Assembly (NCBI GenBank): GCA_022478985.1
Contig: JAKSZP010005263.1
Location: 310,001-374,000, forward strand
Direction of reading: 5' to 3'
Source: Massospora cicadina
Lineage: Eukaryota > Entomophthoromycota > Entomophthoromycetes > Entomophthorales > Entomophthoraceae
Length of the DNA: 64,000 bases
The notes beneath the pieces were generated by a model, which was not told the origin of the DNA, did not search any database, and was given only the letters and a program-made list of their open reading frames with translations. How positions within the stretch are numbered: position 1 is the first letter of the stretch; the number at the start of each line of letters is the position of its first letter. Made by a program: the position numbers and the translations under genes. This document shows positions 1 through 11,473 of this stretch, piece by piece.

Positions 1-482
1 CAACCTTAAAAGGGCAGGCCTACATAATTCTGAACTCAGTGAGAATTTTCTATTTGACGTTTCCCACCCTTGCATGAGTCTCTCTGAAGGCCTTAGGGCA
101 CTCTTGCCTTGTCTTACCTGGTAACCCATGGCGATCCTATTTGTATTCTTAACAAAAAAGTGGTATTCAGCGGTGAACTGATCCGCCAAATACTCTGGTT
201 TTTTCATGTGTTGTTCACAGTGCCCTATGTTTCTTTGTGATTAAATTTGTCAGCATGTTTACTTTAAAAAACAAAACAAGGCTAATTTTGGGGTTGAATA
301 ACCGCTTACCTGTGTTCATCTTTCTCGTTTTTTAATTTACCTAAATCTGAGGTTGAATTGGTAAATATGATTAGCAAAACACTTACATTAAGGGAATTTC
401 ATATCATAAAATCTTTTGGCTTCCATCCACCAATAAGAAGGAAAGATGGTGGTCAAAAACTGGGACGTTTTTGTCCATTACA
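1..482 (+). repeat. TRIM-1 5' LTR (partial)
   Basis: Aligns by eye with 1075-1565, sharing the box AAGATGGYGG and the terminal CCATTACA (475-482). The first roughly 190 bp of the LTR lie outside the window. Confidence 0.8.
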
Positions 483-894
483 TAGTTCTGAACTCTGTGT
501 GCTTTTAGCAAGCCACCAGATGCCCAGTTCATCCTGACCTCAATGGTTGCTTCAGGTCCCAGTTGTTGAGTAACCTGCACCTGGGGAGCTGGTGACTGAT
601 GGCCAACCCTGGATCTGAAGTAATGATCGGTTTGAAATCCTGGTGGGGCTTCCCCTCACCAGGGATCTGGTTGGCACCGAGGGACCTGGCCCAGCAGGGC
701 CCCTCACCCCTATGGTCAGCCCACCCTGTTTGGGATAACTGTCCAGCCCTGAGTTGGGCATGTTTCCCCTTGCCAGGTAAACTGGATTTTGAAGTCTGGT
801 TCCAGCTCCATCTTTACCATGTAAGCCCTTGTGGTGGTTATCTTCAGCTATGGGCCACCCTCTTTTGGAGGGGCTCCTTCTTAGCGGGGAGTGA
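483..894 (+). other. TRIM-1 internal region (PBS to polypurine tract)
   Basis: Non-coding core of the miniature element. The 8 bases TTCTGAAC (486-493), just inside the 5' LTR, match no usual TGG-type tRNA primer site. They are complementary to GTTCAGAA inside the LTR (1119-1126). The polypurine tract AGCGGGGAGTGA ends at 894, directly before the 3' LTR. The phrase GGCCCAGCAGGGC is shared with the TRIM-2 core. Confidence 0.65.
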
Positions 895-1565
895 TGTAAT
901 GGTCATGTTGAACTGATTGTTACATTTTGGCTCAAAATTTGGATTTCAAAATATTGAGTCAAAATGCTATCTTGGGGTTTTTGAGGTTTATGCGGGATCA
1001 GAGCTGGGCTGTGCCCCTCCTGAACTATTCTTTATTCTCCTTGGGGAGCAAAGAAAAGTCCAGATGGGCTCCCCAGAAAAAACATTAAAATGATCAGGCC
1101 CGCATGATTCTGAACTCAGTTCAGAATTCTCTCACTTCTTCATTTCCCACCCTCTTGTGTTTGTCTCTAGTGGCCTCATGGCCACCTTTGCCTTGTCTGA
1201 CATGGAATCCTATGGCGATCCTAATTTTATATCCTTAATAAAAAAGTTGGTATTTTTGATGAACAGATCTGCCAAATAATCTGGTTTTTTCCTGTGTCAT
1301 TCTCAGTATACTATGTTATCAGGTTTAAATTTGTCAGCTTGTTTATTTAAAAATAAATAAAACAAGGCTAATTTTGGGGTAAATACTCGCTTACCTGTGT
1401 ATGTCTTTCTCGATTTTGAATTTCCTTAAATTAGGTTAAATTGGTGAGAATGATGAGCAAAACACTTACATCGAGGGAACCTCATATCAGACAATCTTTT
1501 GGTTTCCATCCACCAATCTGAAGGCAAGATGGCGGTCATAAACTGGGACGTTTTCGCCCATTACA
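895..1565 (+). repeat. TRIM-1 3' LTR
   Basis: 671 bp, TGTAATGG...CCATTACA. It contains a perfect hairpin at 1107-1127, with 9-bp arms ATTCTGAAC and GTTCAGAAT around a 3-base loop, and a weaker GGGGAGC...GCTCCCC pair near 1043-1074. Confidence 0.85.
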
Positions 1566-4100
1566 ATAGTGAAGTGAACAATATAGCGATTTAAGGACGA
1601 TCTTTGAATGTAGGCTCTTCTTGAGATATTGCATTTTGATTTGGGAATTCCCTTGTAGCCTAACTTTTACAGGCATCATAAAGATCTAATAAGAACTTTA
1701 TTAAGACTTTTGTTTAAGTCAATCTTTGAGCAGACTTTAATTGTACCATTTCAGAGACTATTCAAATCTTCAGCAGCTTAAGTTATACAGTGAAAACATT
1801 ACTTTAGGTCCTGAGGTTCTATCTCATTGCTGATTAAAATTTTAGCCCATGGATTTGAGGTCTTATCAGATCCAAGGAGATTATATACTATCAATTTTAG
1901 AATCAATATAATACAATTTGATTAGCCAATTTGGTTATTTTGTTAAAATACCTAAAGTAGGTATTATCGATAAGTCTTTCAGTGGGATTGCTTAATCAAC
2001 CTACTTCTAAAATGATTAATACCCTGGTATTCAACACCAATGGAGGCCATGATTTGCTTAAGTTAGAGTTTAGACTAGGCAGAGCTTCATTCAAAGTGGT
2101 CTAGACTTAATCAACGACATAATAGAAAAACAAAGTAAATCTTATAAATTATATATGTCAATATAGTTTTAAACCTCATTGAGGAGGTCTGAGGCAAGGC
2201 CAGCTTAAAGATTCATTTGATATAGTAATAGCAATCAAATAAAGAGATGACTAACAAAGAAGATGGTCCAATGAGAATGGCTACAAAGAACTTGAGAAAA
2301 GGCATAGTTATCTCTTACAAACTAAACTAAAACTGGCCAATAAAATCAACTTAACATCCCTAGTAGTAATATATCTTCATTAGGTCCTAACTCAAGCTGT
2401 AAGTTGTAAAAGAATATTTCTAGATTTGGTAATAATGTAATTAGAATCGGAATTAGATACCCTTAATGATTAAGCACAATGTCCCATTACTGGTGATAGA
2501 GCACTATTTGAATTTAAATGTCGTTGATGTACTTTCTCAACCTAATCATGCACCCTTGATACCAACATGGGCATATTTGAGCCTTACCAAATGTTGTTCT
2601 AGAGTATACTAAGTTTGGGAGGGCGGCAAACTTGATACCCTTGGCCTTGGTGGCCTCTTCTTTGTTCTTATGATATGTTCCCAATGATATGTCATGGGAT
2701 ATGACAGCGGTGATTACATTGTCTTGGGTGTTTTAATTTTTTTTTATAAAAAATGACTAGGCTCTAGCATAGAGTCAACTTTCAAAATTAGCTGGGATTT
2801 CTCTCTCCTATGGCATGACCATAAAGTCTTTCTTTTAACTGGCTAGGTTTTGTTTGCTGTCATATTTTTATTTTTGAGGCCATTTTGACTTGTTCTCAGG
2901 TATGGCAATCTTCTAGATATGATAACTTAATCATCTGAGCTTCATGTCTGAGGAATGTTATAAGATATCTTACTTTTAAGGATCAGTCGCCTGCTACATT
3001 GCATTTTTGAGTCGTTATAAAAAGGAGGCGATGCTTCTTTCACTGTGTGTAAACTTCAATATAATTCCAGAATTAGATTGTGACTCAATGAAGCTATAAG
3101 GATATTAACAGCAGGTAGGGCGCTGAGCCCAGGATTGGAAGATTCTACCTCAGCATACTAAGAGTGGATTGCTATTCAATAATTGCCATAATCATAATAT
3201 GGTATCCTGTACCTCATTCCAGTCCTAGTAATTAGTGCATTTTAGGACTTATAGTTTAATTTCTATTTTTAGCTCCTTGTATTGCTTTGTAGTTGTCATT
3301 AATAGCTGTTGGATCTAGTCCCTAAGTTACTGCATTGCTTATCAAGTTGGGTAATCAATTTTCTACCATACTAATGAAGTTTAACATGGTATCCAACTCT
3401 CAAACCAGAACTTCCAAGGTAAGGGTCAAATCAATTAGGGCCCCATCCGGAAGGACACCACATCTCTAAGTTATGATCTCATCTTTGACATTTAAGTTCA
3501 GGCAGAAGATAGTAATTTTTCCATGAATCATTGGCAACTCTAATCATTAAAAGTGTAGAACTGGGAGGCCCAAGTGGTCAAGGTAGCCCCAAAAGTCTAG
3601 AATAACCTGAGTTTAAATAGGCTTATGGGGATAAGTGGGTCATGAGGGCCCAAGGGGGCCTATAGATTCTGAAGATACAGGTGGTGCACAAGCTTTGGCT
3701 GAATCTCAATTATCTTCAGCTAAGAAAATTTCCTGGCACCGCTGCTGTAAATGTGTATTATTGCTTTGCTTTTAACTATCTTTTGGGTCCATGGGGACTA
3801 TAAAGATGTACCTGGCTTCAAGTCAAAGAAAGTCTTGTTGGACTTGATTCTACACCTTGATTATAACATCTTGGAAGTGGTTGTTAACTGAACCAAAATA
3901 GAAAAAAATTCAAAGTCAAGATAACTAATATGGGTTTGGGCTATATTTAAAGTTGTTGGTTGTTCATGACAGCTTCATAGTTAAAATGAAAAACGAAGGA
4001 AAGGTTAAATAAAAAATTCACTGTGATGGCATAAAGGTTCAGGTTACCTAGTTGTTGGCCACTTCATTGGGAATGTATTCATACAACCTGAAGAAAATGA
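1566..4100. other. AT-rich decayed sequence, no supported gene
   Basis: No open frame worth calling on either strand. A weak plus-strand trace near 2490-2570 could be the end of a gypsy RNase H domain (a short NVVDVLSQ-like string), too little to annotate. Around 3140-3240 the sequence resembles the repeat-bearing segment at 55340-55480 (shared GCCATAATCA and ATTCCAGTC). A TATAAAAAGG string sits near 3017. It may be an old LTR. Confidence 0.3.
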
Positions 4101-4164
4101 AATTAAGATGAATAAAGTGGCAGAGTAAGTGGTATGCCCCAGTACACAGCTTCTGGAAGGCAGC

Positions 4165-4657
4165 TAATATCAGGTGAATGTTACATCATTGTAAATTATA
4201 GTAATGGCTCAGGACTAGTTGTATTGACTCCTATTAGGTAAATCTTCTTTCATATTGTTGAATAGTAGCATAGATGCTCTCATGATATCTAAATTTGTTC
4301 TTGATTATGTAGTTAAGGAAAACTTAATTGTAGCCCAAAATTCCAAGCTCTTGAGCTGTGTGGGAGGCATCTCATACTGAGAGGTGTTTTGACCTTGCTA
4401 TTCAAATAGACTCATTTAAGAATGGATTCTTGGCTATGTATTATAGTGTGAGGAACTTTTCGAGTTGAAAACTTAAAACCTCCCTGTAAAGAGCACCAGT
4501 TGTTTGCTTTCTTAAAATAGTTGAGACGAAGAAGAAATTTCTTTTGGTACTTAGAGATGTCTGAACTGGAGGTCATGCACCATTGGGTGTCTTTTAGCGA
4601 AATTTCTTCTCTGATTAGGAGGTCAACTACTACTTTTGTATTAAAAAGGAATTTCAC
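4165..4657 (-). pseudogene. Decayed Ty3/gypsy reverse transcriptase fragment
   Basis: An open stretch at 4412-4657 reads VVDLLIREEI at its start. Residue by residue it follows the beginning of the Gyp-1 RT (the EVDKLIMQGVLEP region of that copy), through the segment that normally carries SP and the basic KK motif. About 230 bases downstream on the same strand, near 4172-4201, lies Y-N-D-V-T-F, which fits the RT active-site turn with one codon lost. No RNase H or integrase could be traced beyond it. I infer a very old minus-strand gypsy copy into which Gyp-1 later inserted. Confidence 0.4.
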
Positions 4658-4659
4658 AG

Positions 4660-5739
4660 GCTATTAAATTTAATTATTAGTAACAAAATACTATATTTGT
4701 CTTAATCTAGAGAGATATATACTAAAATGCGCAAGGTAGTTGATGAAAAAAAATTCATAAATCTTCAATGTTAGGAATAATTATTTTAAATGGATTGAGG
4801 AATCTGGTGCAGAACCGAACACCTAGAGTTTTCCACAATCATTTTTCACTATCCTTCCATTTTGAAGGGCAAATGACGTATTTTTCTGCTTAACTTTTGT
4901 GTTCATTTCATCATTGTACTGGAGCTTCTAGATCCCATAGTTTGCAATTAGGATTCTAAAAATTTAGTTTGTCAATGAGTGATTCTGTACTTCTAATAGC
5001 TCATGATATCTGATCATAACCTCCTTCAATAAAACACATCTGAAGTTCACTTTAAGGTAATGATCTTTTTTGGTTATGAATACCCAATATGAGAGTTGTT
5101 GGTTCATTTTATTACATAATACTCCAACTTGCTTTAGTGCAGCCTACTTGGTCCTTAGGACAATATTTACCACAAATTTTAATATCATGCCCCAATCTTA
5201 CTTGAACTGCAACTTGCACTTAGTGTCAATCCTGTTATCTTGATAATGCCTAACAAGTCTCATTACACCTTATCTTATGGCCATATATCAATCAGGTTTC
5301 CTGTTGATATTTAATCATTTTAGCAAAATAATAAAGGTGCTATATATAATATTGATGTAATAGTACTGATCCTGAGATCTATGCAATATATAGAATATAG
5401 GCCTTAGACAAATAAAAGTCTAATGATTTACATAAAATTAAAAAGACCTGGTTTGAAGGTAGGTACTATTCAGTTTCCTGTTTGGTAGCATGCAGCATTT
5501 AACTAATATAGCACTAAAATTTTATAAAATTCCAAATATTTATCAGCTAAATCAAAAATGCATATATGAAGTTATCACTTAAAAAGAAAAACAAGTTAGA
5601 TCTACTTTTATTGCTTCCACTTTTCTATTTTTGCTGAATTAATTACTTAGGGTTTGATAAGTTATAGTTTGTGGTTCAGGAAAGGATGTTCATAGTTAAT
5701 AAATTTACGCCATTTACACCTCTAATGTTGTAAACAGGG
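4660..5739. other. AT-rich sequence, nothing recognised
   Basis: Probably the remaining 5' part of the decayed minus-strand gypsy copy, but I see no domain. The last five bases, CAGGG (5735-5739), are the left target duplication of Gyp-1. Confidence 0.3.
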
Positions 5740-6220
5740 TGTTGGGAAGTTAATATGACTGGATGATATGCTACCCATACCAGCAGATTGGAGGGGAATT
5801 GACAAGAGTCTCAATATTAATGGGAAAGGTATTTGGATAATAACCGATCAAAATGGTGAACATTTGGCAAATCAAAGGGGAATTAGGCCGAGATCCTATA
5901 TAGATGAGAGCTTCTAGAAAAGGTAAGACGAAAAGAAGACTACCAAGATGAGGATGCATCTGGCTTGAGGAACTGAGATATAAAGAGTCACATGGAGGAT
6001 TGAAGGAGAGGTCTTTTCCTGATGATTAAGAGGTTGCAGATAAGTCTGCAATTTATATTAAATAAAGGTTGTGATAAGGGGTGATAGCTCCATATATATA
6101 GTTTATCGAGTTTGATTAGAAAAGTCAGAGATCTTTATATCGCCTGATTTGGTTGCTTAGTGGCCAATACCATGCACAAACTGACTTTGCAGGATCAATC
6201 CTATATGCCGAAAATTGACA
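5740..6220 (+). repeat. Gyp-1 5' LTR
   Basis: 481 bp, TGTTGGG...TTGACA, matching 12654-13131 throughout. It contains an AATAAA-type signal (AAATAAAGG) and a TATATA run about 130-160 bp before its end. Confidence 0.92.
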
Positions 6221-6221
6221 G

Positions 6222-6237
6222 TGGTGCTCACTACAGG
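6222..6237 (+). promoter_or_regulatory. Gyp-1 primer-binding site
   Basis: TGGTGCTCACTACAGG starts one base after the LTR. TGG pairs with the CCA end of a tRNA. Near-identical sites occur in F (23981), G (35021) and E (57349), so one tRNA primer, with acceptor 5' strand like GCTCACT, is inferred for the lineage. The tRNA identity is not known. Confidence 0.75.
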
Positions 6238-6379
6238 GGGGCCACTGATCAAATGTATTTCTTTGACGCTAGGATATTATAATGAGCCCTCATTTTTTCC
6301 GACATAATTTGATCAGATTCCATGCGCAGTATACTGAGGAAGCATGGGAGACACCTAACAACGAACTGACATCATTTAA

Positions 6380-8760
6380 TGTAACTTAACTGGGGGATGA
6401 TGAAGTTATGATCAATCTGCAATTAGAAAATTGCCCTGAGCTGATGACTGACCAACAAGGATGCTCCACAAATGTGACTCCTCAGCAGCTGCAGGATATT
6501 ATGGAGTGGCTGTTGTGTGGATATCGCCTATATGAAGATGAGGCTGGTGAATATGCCCTGAGTTTGTTCTAGTACCAACGAGACCAAGAAAATTGCTACG
6601 CCCTGTACATGTCTTATCTGGACGTTACTACAATGGGGTTGGCTTGCCGCCTTGGTACCCATGGAGTTGAGGAGTATCTAGCCAATTATATGCAACTGTC
6701 AATTCACCAGCTACTGCATGTGCTGGCACGCCATATATATAGAAAATTGGAGATGTATTATGGTTCGCTCAAGCACAGCAAAATGATACTCGCCTCCTGC
6801 TCATCTGCCTTGATTGTTCGTTTTTGGAGGTACAAGTGGCGCTGGTACAGATGGACCATCATGTTGGGGACGTCCGCCATCAATTGGACATTTTGGTACC
6901 ACAGTTAAATTTAGAATTACTTCAGGTAAGAAGAGAACTGTTGGATTGGCATGGCCTATCAGCGGAGTGGATTTAGGATGTAACAACATTGGGGAATGAT
7001 ACTGAGTGCTTTATGATGATCTAGCTGAATGGGCAAAAGATCTCAAAGTCATGATTGCTCAGCTTAAGGAAAAAATGATATTGATGGAATGACAAGTGGT
7101 GGATCAAGTCAGCTCCTTATCATCTGAATTAACCCAACTTCATAACAAATGGAGCAACCAGAGAATGACAGATAACGCGCTTATCCTTTGGTCAACGTCT
7201 CCCAAATATCTCCAGCTAATCCATTAGGTTACACAACTGGAAGTTGTTAGCCAATCTGAGCGCTGTCGAGCCTTCCCTCTTTCAATCAGTGAGACAAGAG
7301 AGTATGCGGAAATGCAAAGGCACCTTGATACCCTTTGATGGGCAAACAAAGAATTGGTATGGGAACAAGCCTCCCTCCTTAACAAAATAAATTCTCTAAT
7401 CAACAAGCGGATAATGCTAGCTGGCAGCACGCACACATGCAAAACACAATTGAAGATGTCCTCTCACGACTACAAACCATAGAGCAGAAACTGAGCACTG
7501 AGTGGGAATTCCATCAAGAGTTGTAACAGCAGTATGAAACACTGCAACAGGAATTCCAGGATGGATGGTGTAGATGCTATTTGGTTAAAAAGGAGCAATT
7601 GATCAGAAAAAATTTTGCAGGGCGCACCAGAGCTGGGGGAAGTGGTGCAGTTAGTGGTGATTCGGGTGAAGAATGCTATGGATCAGCAAATGAATATCCC
7701 TCAGGTGTTACTATGGACCCCCTGTGTAACAACACGTCTTCTGAGTCCTTTTTGACAGGTTTGAGTCCATCCAGCCAGCCATATGATAATGCACAAAGGG
7801 GTGGTTCCTGTAGTTGCTTCAGAACCAATTTGACTGTTCCTTGTGGCAGGAACCTGGAGCAAGGTAAAGTTGTTAAAATCAAAAAATTACCTCCTTTCAG
7901 TCAGGATGAAAATTTATGTGGCTTCTTTAAGCGTTTCAAATTCACTATGGAAGGGGCTTCTTATTGATGGAAAGTGAAACTGTTTCTGTCTGCTCTAGAT
8001 GTGGAAAGTGCTGATCAAGTTACCTGCTATCTTCCAAATAGCTCAGTATCCTATGAAGAAGTTAAAGCAATTGTTCTCCAGCTGTTAGGGGGCGCTACCA
8101 AGATTTCCCAATGAAAAGCTGACTTTATGACTATACAGTTTCACCGAAATGAGACCCTATTAGCATTTGCTGAACGTTTCTTGGCGGAAGCACATAAACT
8201 ACTTGGAGATAACATTTTATCCACCAAAGATGTCAGTATAGCAATGGAGGCAGCTGTCAAACCATATTGGGAACTATATAATGCTATGTCTCACATTTTG
8301 GATTGAGATGCCAGACTTATCCAAATTTTGAACACTTTATGATGACTCTCCACCACGATCAGTGCCCCCAACGTAGCCCAAAAAACCTCTGCTGTCTCCG
8401 CTCCAAACACTTCAGGATATGGGCTGCAGCGACTGGGTTATCAGCTGCTGGAATGTATTCGCCCTTCATACAAGTCAGAGGACTCCTTTTGGCTTATGTA
8501 CGCTTCACTGGTTCATCCACGACCTTGGAACCATACTGGCAACTTCTGAACTGGTCCTTTCGCCACAAGCTATATACATGAACCTTTTATGAATATTTGC
8601 TTCCAGTGCGGACAAAGAGGGCATTATGCAGGTAATTGCCTTAGCAAACCACAAGTGTATGCGATGCCAACGGAGAAAATTGAGCAGGGAAAGCTTTAGC
8701 AGAGTAGAGATGGGATGCACTACCTCCGCTAAGTCCAATTCACTTGTCCCTAACAATTCC
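6380..8760 (+). pseudogene. Gyp-1 gag relic (coiled-coil, capsid-like, CCHC knuckle)
   Basis: Broken into several frames. The 7020-7560 stretch is rich in L, E, Q and K in heptad-like spacing, suggesting a coiled coil; stops there sit where CGA or CAA codons are expected. A capsid-like segment at about 7870-8300 contains PPFSQDE and, after a stop, WKVKLFLSALD, followed by FMTIQFHRNETLLAFAERF, which is conserved in element E. The nucleocapsid knuckle CFQCGQRGHYAGNC (8598-8639) fits C-x2-C-x4-H-x4-C with every ligand intact. In a live copy this protein would form the particle and bind the RNA. Confidence 0.8.
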
Positions 8761-9149
8761 CAAACAGCTTTTTGGGTAGAATTTGAACCTCAAAAAGGTT
8801 TATTTGTTATAACAACAGCTTCCATCAGATACCCCTGCTTCTGCTTCTGAGAGTAAAAGTTCACCCCAAAGCCATAAGTTCTGCCAGGACGTGCAGAAGC
8901 CATATGCATGTCAGATCCTGTAACAGAACAGCACCAGTAACATGGATCCCTCGATGGATGTCGCCTCTTTAGTAGGGGTTAATGTAGCCATTCTGGTGGA
9001 AAAATCGCTAGTGAGTATCTTCAGGTCAGCAGGGGCATTTCCTCCTTTTTTGAGTAAAACAAAAACCTTGGACGTACATTTAAGAAACATTGAGGTTCTT
9101 CTTACTCAGAATGCACTTACTGCAATCTTTTCGTTTAAAACACAAAAAT

Positions 9150-9555
9150 CCAGGCTATAATAGACATGGGGGCCCCTGTGAACATAGCCTCTACCTGGCT
9201 GGTAGCTAAACTTCTGTTGAAACTGGATGTGGACCATCGAGTAATATATAGGACTGCGGGGATGCATAGCACTGTGTCTGAAGGAGCATATAGCACATTG
9301 CCTTTACAATTTAGGTTATTCCAGGCTTCCTCTCTGGCAGTAGTTTTGCCAAATAACAACTATGACATGTTAATTGACGCAGCATTTATGAGGAAATTTG
9401 GTATTTTGATAAATATGGTGGAGGAAACTCTTACCATTTTAGGCCAAAAAATTCCTGTATATTTTACCACTTGTGGAATCCAAACGGATCTGTTTCGCTC
9501 TAATCAAATCAATCTAGTATACAGCGACGGAGTGATTCCTATTTGTTATCAATGA
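9150..9555 (+). pseudogene. Gyp-1 aspartic protease domain
   Basis: An open frame from 9166, with homology starting slightly upstream, reads IIDMGAPVNIASTW, the retropepsin active-site loop. The expected D-T/S-G is D-M-G, explained by one ACG to ATG transition at a CpG. Downstream, VVLPNNNYDMLID matches the second conserved element of the family (the ILG/DxL region). The same spot is altered differently in the sister copies: D-T-D in E, N-S-G in D, D-T-N in F, D-S-V in G. The ancestral D-T/S-G was therefore probably normal and each copy decayed independently. Confidence 0.8.
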
Positions 9556-9579
9556 CTGAAGCAGTGGACAAGGGCCCTC

Positions 9580-10028
9580 CCCAACCAGATTTATGAGTAC
9601 AAAGGGATCCCGCTTCATGCAGTGAGCACTTTGAGCCTACCGTCTGGACACCAATGCATAGTAGGGACTGAGCTTGAAATTGATGTCCCTAAAGGGCTTT
9701 ATGAAAAAATTATGGCGCCTCACCAGCACTTGCAGCTTGAACCACATGTGGCTCCAGGGTTACTGCTACCTGGGAATGGGGAGGTGAAAGTGCTGCTAGC
9801 AAACTTACAGAAGGAGACAATAACAATCCAGCGGCATCAAGTGGTGGCTTACCTGCACTTAGTTCCTATAGAGGAAGTTCATAGTATTCATAATCCTGGC
9901 TCATGGGAGGATCTCGGACTACTGGCAAGCTCATCGTTTGGTGTATTGACCATGGTTCTGTGGGAAGCACATACAGGATTATTGGCGGAACAGAAAGATA
10001 CAGCTATGGCATTGTTTGAAAAATATTG
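9580..10028 (+). pseudogene. Gyp-1 dUTPase-like module between protease and RT
   Basis: A 135-residue uninterrupted frame (9622-10029), one of the longest in the element. By eye it follows the C-terminal half of the trimeric dUTPase fold: PKGLYEKIMAP resembles the PxGxYxxIxxR segment, and GEVKVLLANLQKETITIQ resembles motif 3 and the strand after it, followed by a VVAYLHLVPIEE strand where GDRIAQL...PI is usual. The catalytic Asp and Tyr of motif 3 and the RSG of motif 2 are not seen, so activity is unlikely. Traces of the same module occur at the same place in G (about 38180-38450) and E (about 59280-59580). The alternative is a generic PR-RT linker of Ty3 elements. The assignment is from pattern only. 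Confidence 0.5.
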
Positions 10029-10099
10029 AGATTTTTTTGCACATGAAAAGCATTATTTGTGGTGCGCTCAAGGGGTAATACTTTAGATAGATATGGGGG

Positions 10100-10856
10100 A
10101 TCACCCTCCCATTTGATCGTGACCTATTAGATGATCAAAAGCAGTTGAAGAGGTTGTCTCTGATGAGGTAGATAAACTTATCATGCAAGGGGTGCTAGAG
10201 CCGTCAAATAGCCCGTGGGCATCACCTGTGCTCATTGTAAAGAAAAAAAGATAGCTCAAACTGAGTGGTTATTGACTATTGCAAACTCAATAATTTAATG
10301 AAGAAGGATTTCTACCCTCTTCTTTTTTTTAGTACTAGATTTCTACCCTCTTCCATGGATTGACGACGTGTTAGACCAATTGAGTGGGGCGAATTATTTT
10401 TCCGCCATGGATCTGATCTCAGGGTACTGTCAGATCAAATTGCCATCAGCGGAATGGGATAAATTCGCGATCATCACTTTGAGAGGGTTAATCCAGCTGA
10501 CTCGCATGCCACAAGGGTTGTGTAACGCCCTGGCTACGTTCCAGCATGCCATGGATATGATTTTAGGTGATTTAAAGCTGTCCTGCATCTTAAATTACCT
10601 CAATGACATCAATGTGTTCTTGCGGACGTTTACAAAGCACCCTGCACACTTGGAACATGAGTTTCAGCACCTCGCTGCCACTAAAATCAAAATTAAGCCT
10701 CAGAAGTGCCATTTCTTTAAAGAACAATTAGAATACCTCGGGTTTGTCATGGATTCCAATGGCCTTAAACCACAGCCAGCTAAAGTGGAAGTGATAAGCA
10801 AGATGACTCGCCCTGGTAATAAGCGGGACATTCAAGTGTTTCTGGGGGATGGTTAG
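10100..10856 (+). pseudogene. Gyp-1 reverse transcriptase
   Basis: RT palm and fingers are recognisable: VLEPSNSPWASPVLIVKKK (about 10192-10250), then FSAMDLISGYCQIKL with the catalytic Asp of motif A, LTRMPQGLCNALATFQ, and the motif C turn N-Y-L-N-D-I (about 10594-10611). The expected Y-x-D-D is Y-L-N-D. The frame 10368-10856 is open for 162 codons, covering motif A through the thumb (FLRTF, HLAATKIKIKPQKC, EYLGF). A short duplication (GATTTCTACCCTCTTC, about 10307-10322 and 10338-10353) breaks the frame upstream. Confidence 0.88.
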
Positions 10857-10956
10857 GTATTACACAATGTTCATTCATAATTTCAGTTGCATCAGAACCC
10901 CGCTTTTTGAGTTGCTAAAGAAAAAGCTTTTTTTGATTGGACCGAACAATGTTAGA

Positions 10957-11430
10957 ACGCTTTTGATGTGTTGCAAACCGCGTTAGCAAGCGCACTCATC
11001 TTGCAATATCCCAACTTTGATAAACAGTTCATAGTGCAAACAGACGCATCCCTCGCCGCTATAGGGGCAGTATTATCCCAGAAGGACGATGACAGTGTGG
11101 AGCATCCTGTCGCATTCTGTAGTCAAAGCTTGAACTGTAACAAAGAAACTACACCATGACTAGAGGGGGAGTGTTTAGCGGTGATCTATGCTTACAAACA
11201 GTTTTGGGTATATTTAAATGGGGTAATATTCCAAGTAGTGACAGATCACGCTTCCTTGCACTGGCTACAGAATCTGCGTGAACTGGAAGGATGGCTCACA
11301 CGGTTAGCTCTGAAGCTCCAAGTGTATGATTTTAATATTATACACCACCTGGGAGCAAAACATCAAAATGTGGATTGTCTTTCTTGGCTGCCAACGGTCA
11401 CTATAATGGAAGATTTAGCTGACATAATGT
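10957..11430 (+). pseudogene. Gyp-1 RNase H
   Basis: Two open pieces separated by a TGA near 11157. FIVQTDASLAAIGAVLSQ carries the first catalytic Asp. EGECLAVIYAYKQF carries the catalytic Glu. VVTDHASLHWLQN carries the next Asp, followed by the NVDCLSWLP end. Order and spacing are standard for a Ty3/gypsy RNase H directly after RT. Confidence 0.85.
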
Positions 11431-11473
11431 ACAAGAAGATGGTGGCAAAAAATACCAAGATGAGCTGCCTCAT

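Larger units (their letters stand above)
1..1565 (+). mobile_element. TRIM-1: miniature LTR retrotransposon, 5' end outside the window
   Basis: Two direct LTRs (1-482, cut by the window edge, and 895-1565) flank only about 412 bp of GC-richer internal sequence. The 3' LTR begins TGTAATGG and ends CCATTACA, a perfect 8-bp terminal inverted repeat. A G-rich polypurine tract abuts it. The internal region has short open frames on both strands (599-916 plus, 552-761 minus), but neither resembles gag or pol and they are not kept in the sister copy TRIM-2. It is therefore a non-autonomous element that needs enzymes in trans. The target duplication cannot be tested because the left end is missing. 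Confidence 0.8.

Noticed and set aside
599..916. 105-codon plus-strand frame inside TRIM-1 (and 17977-18354 inside TRIM-2)
   Set aside because: The two frames do not encode similar proteins although the DNA is related, and equally long frames exist on the opposite strand. This is open space in GC-rich DNA, not a conserved gene.
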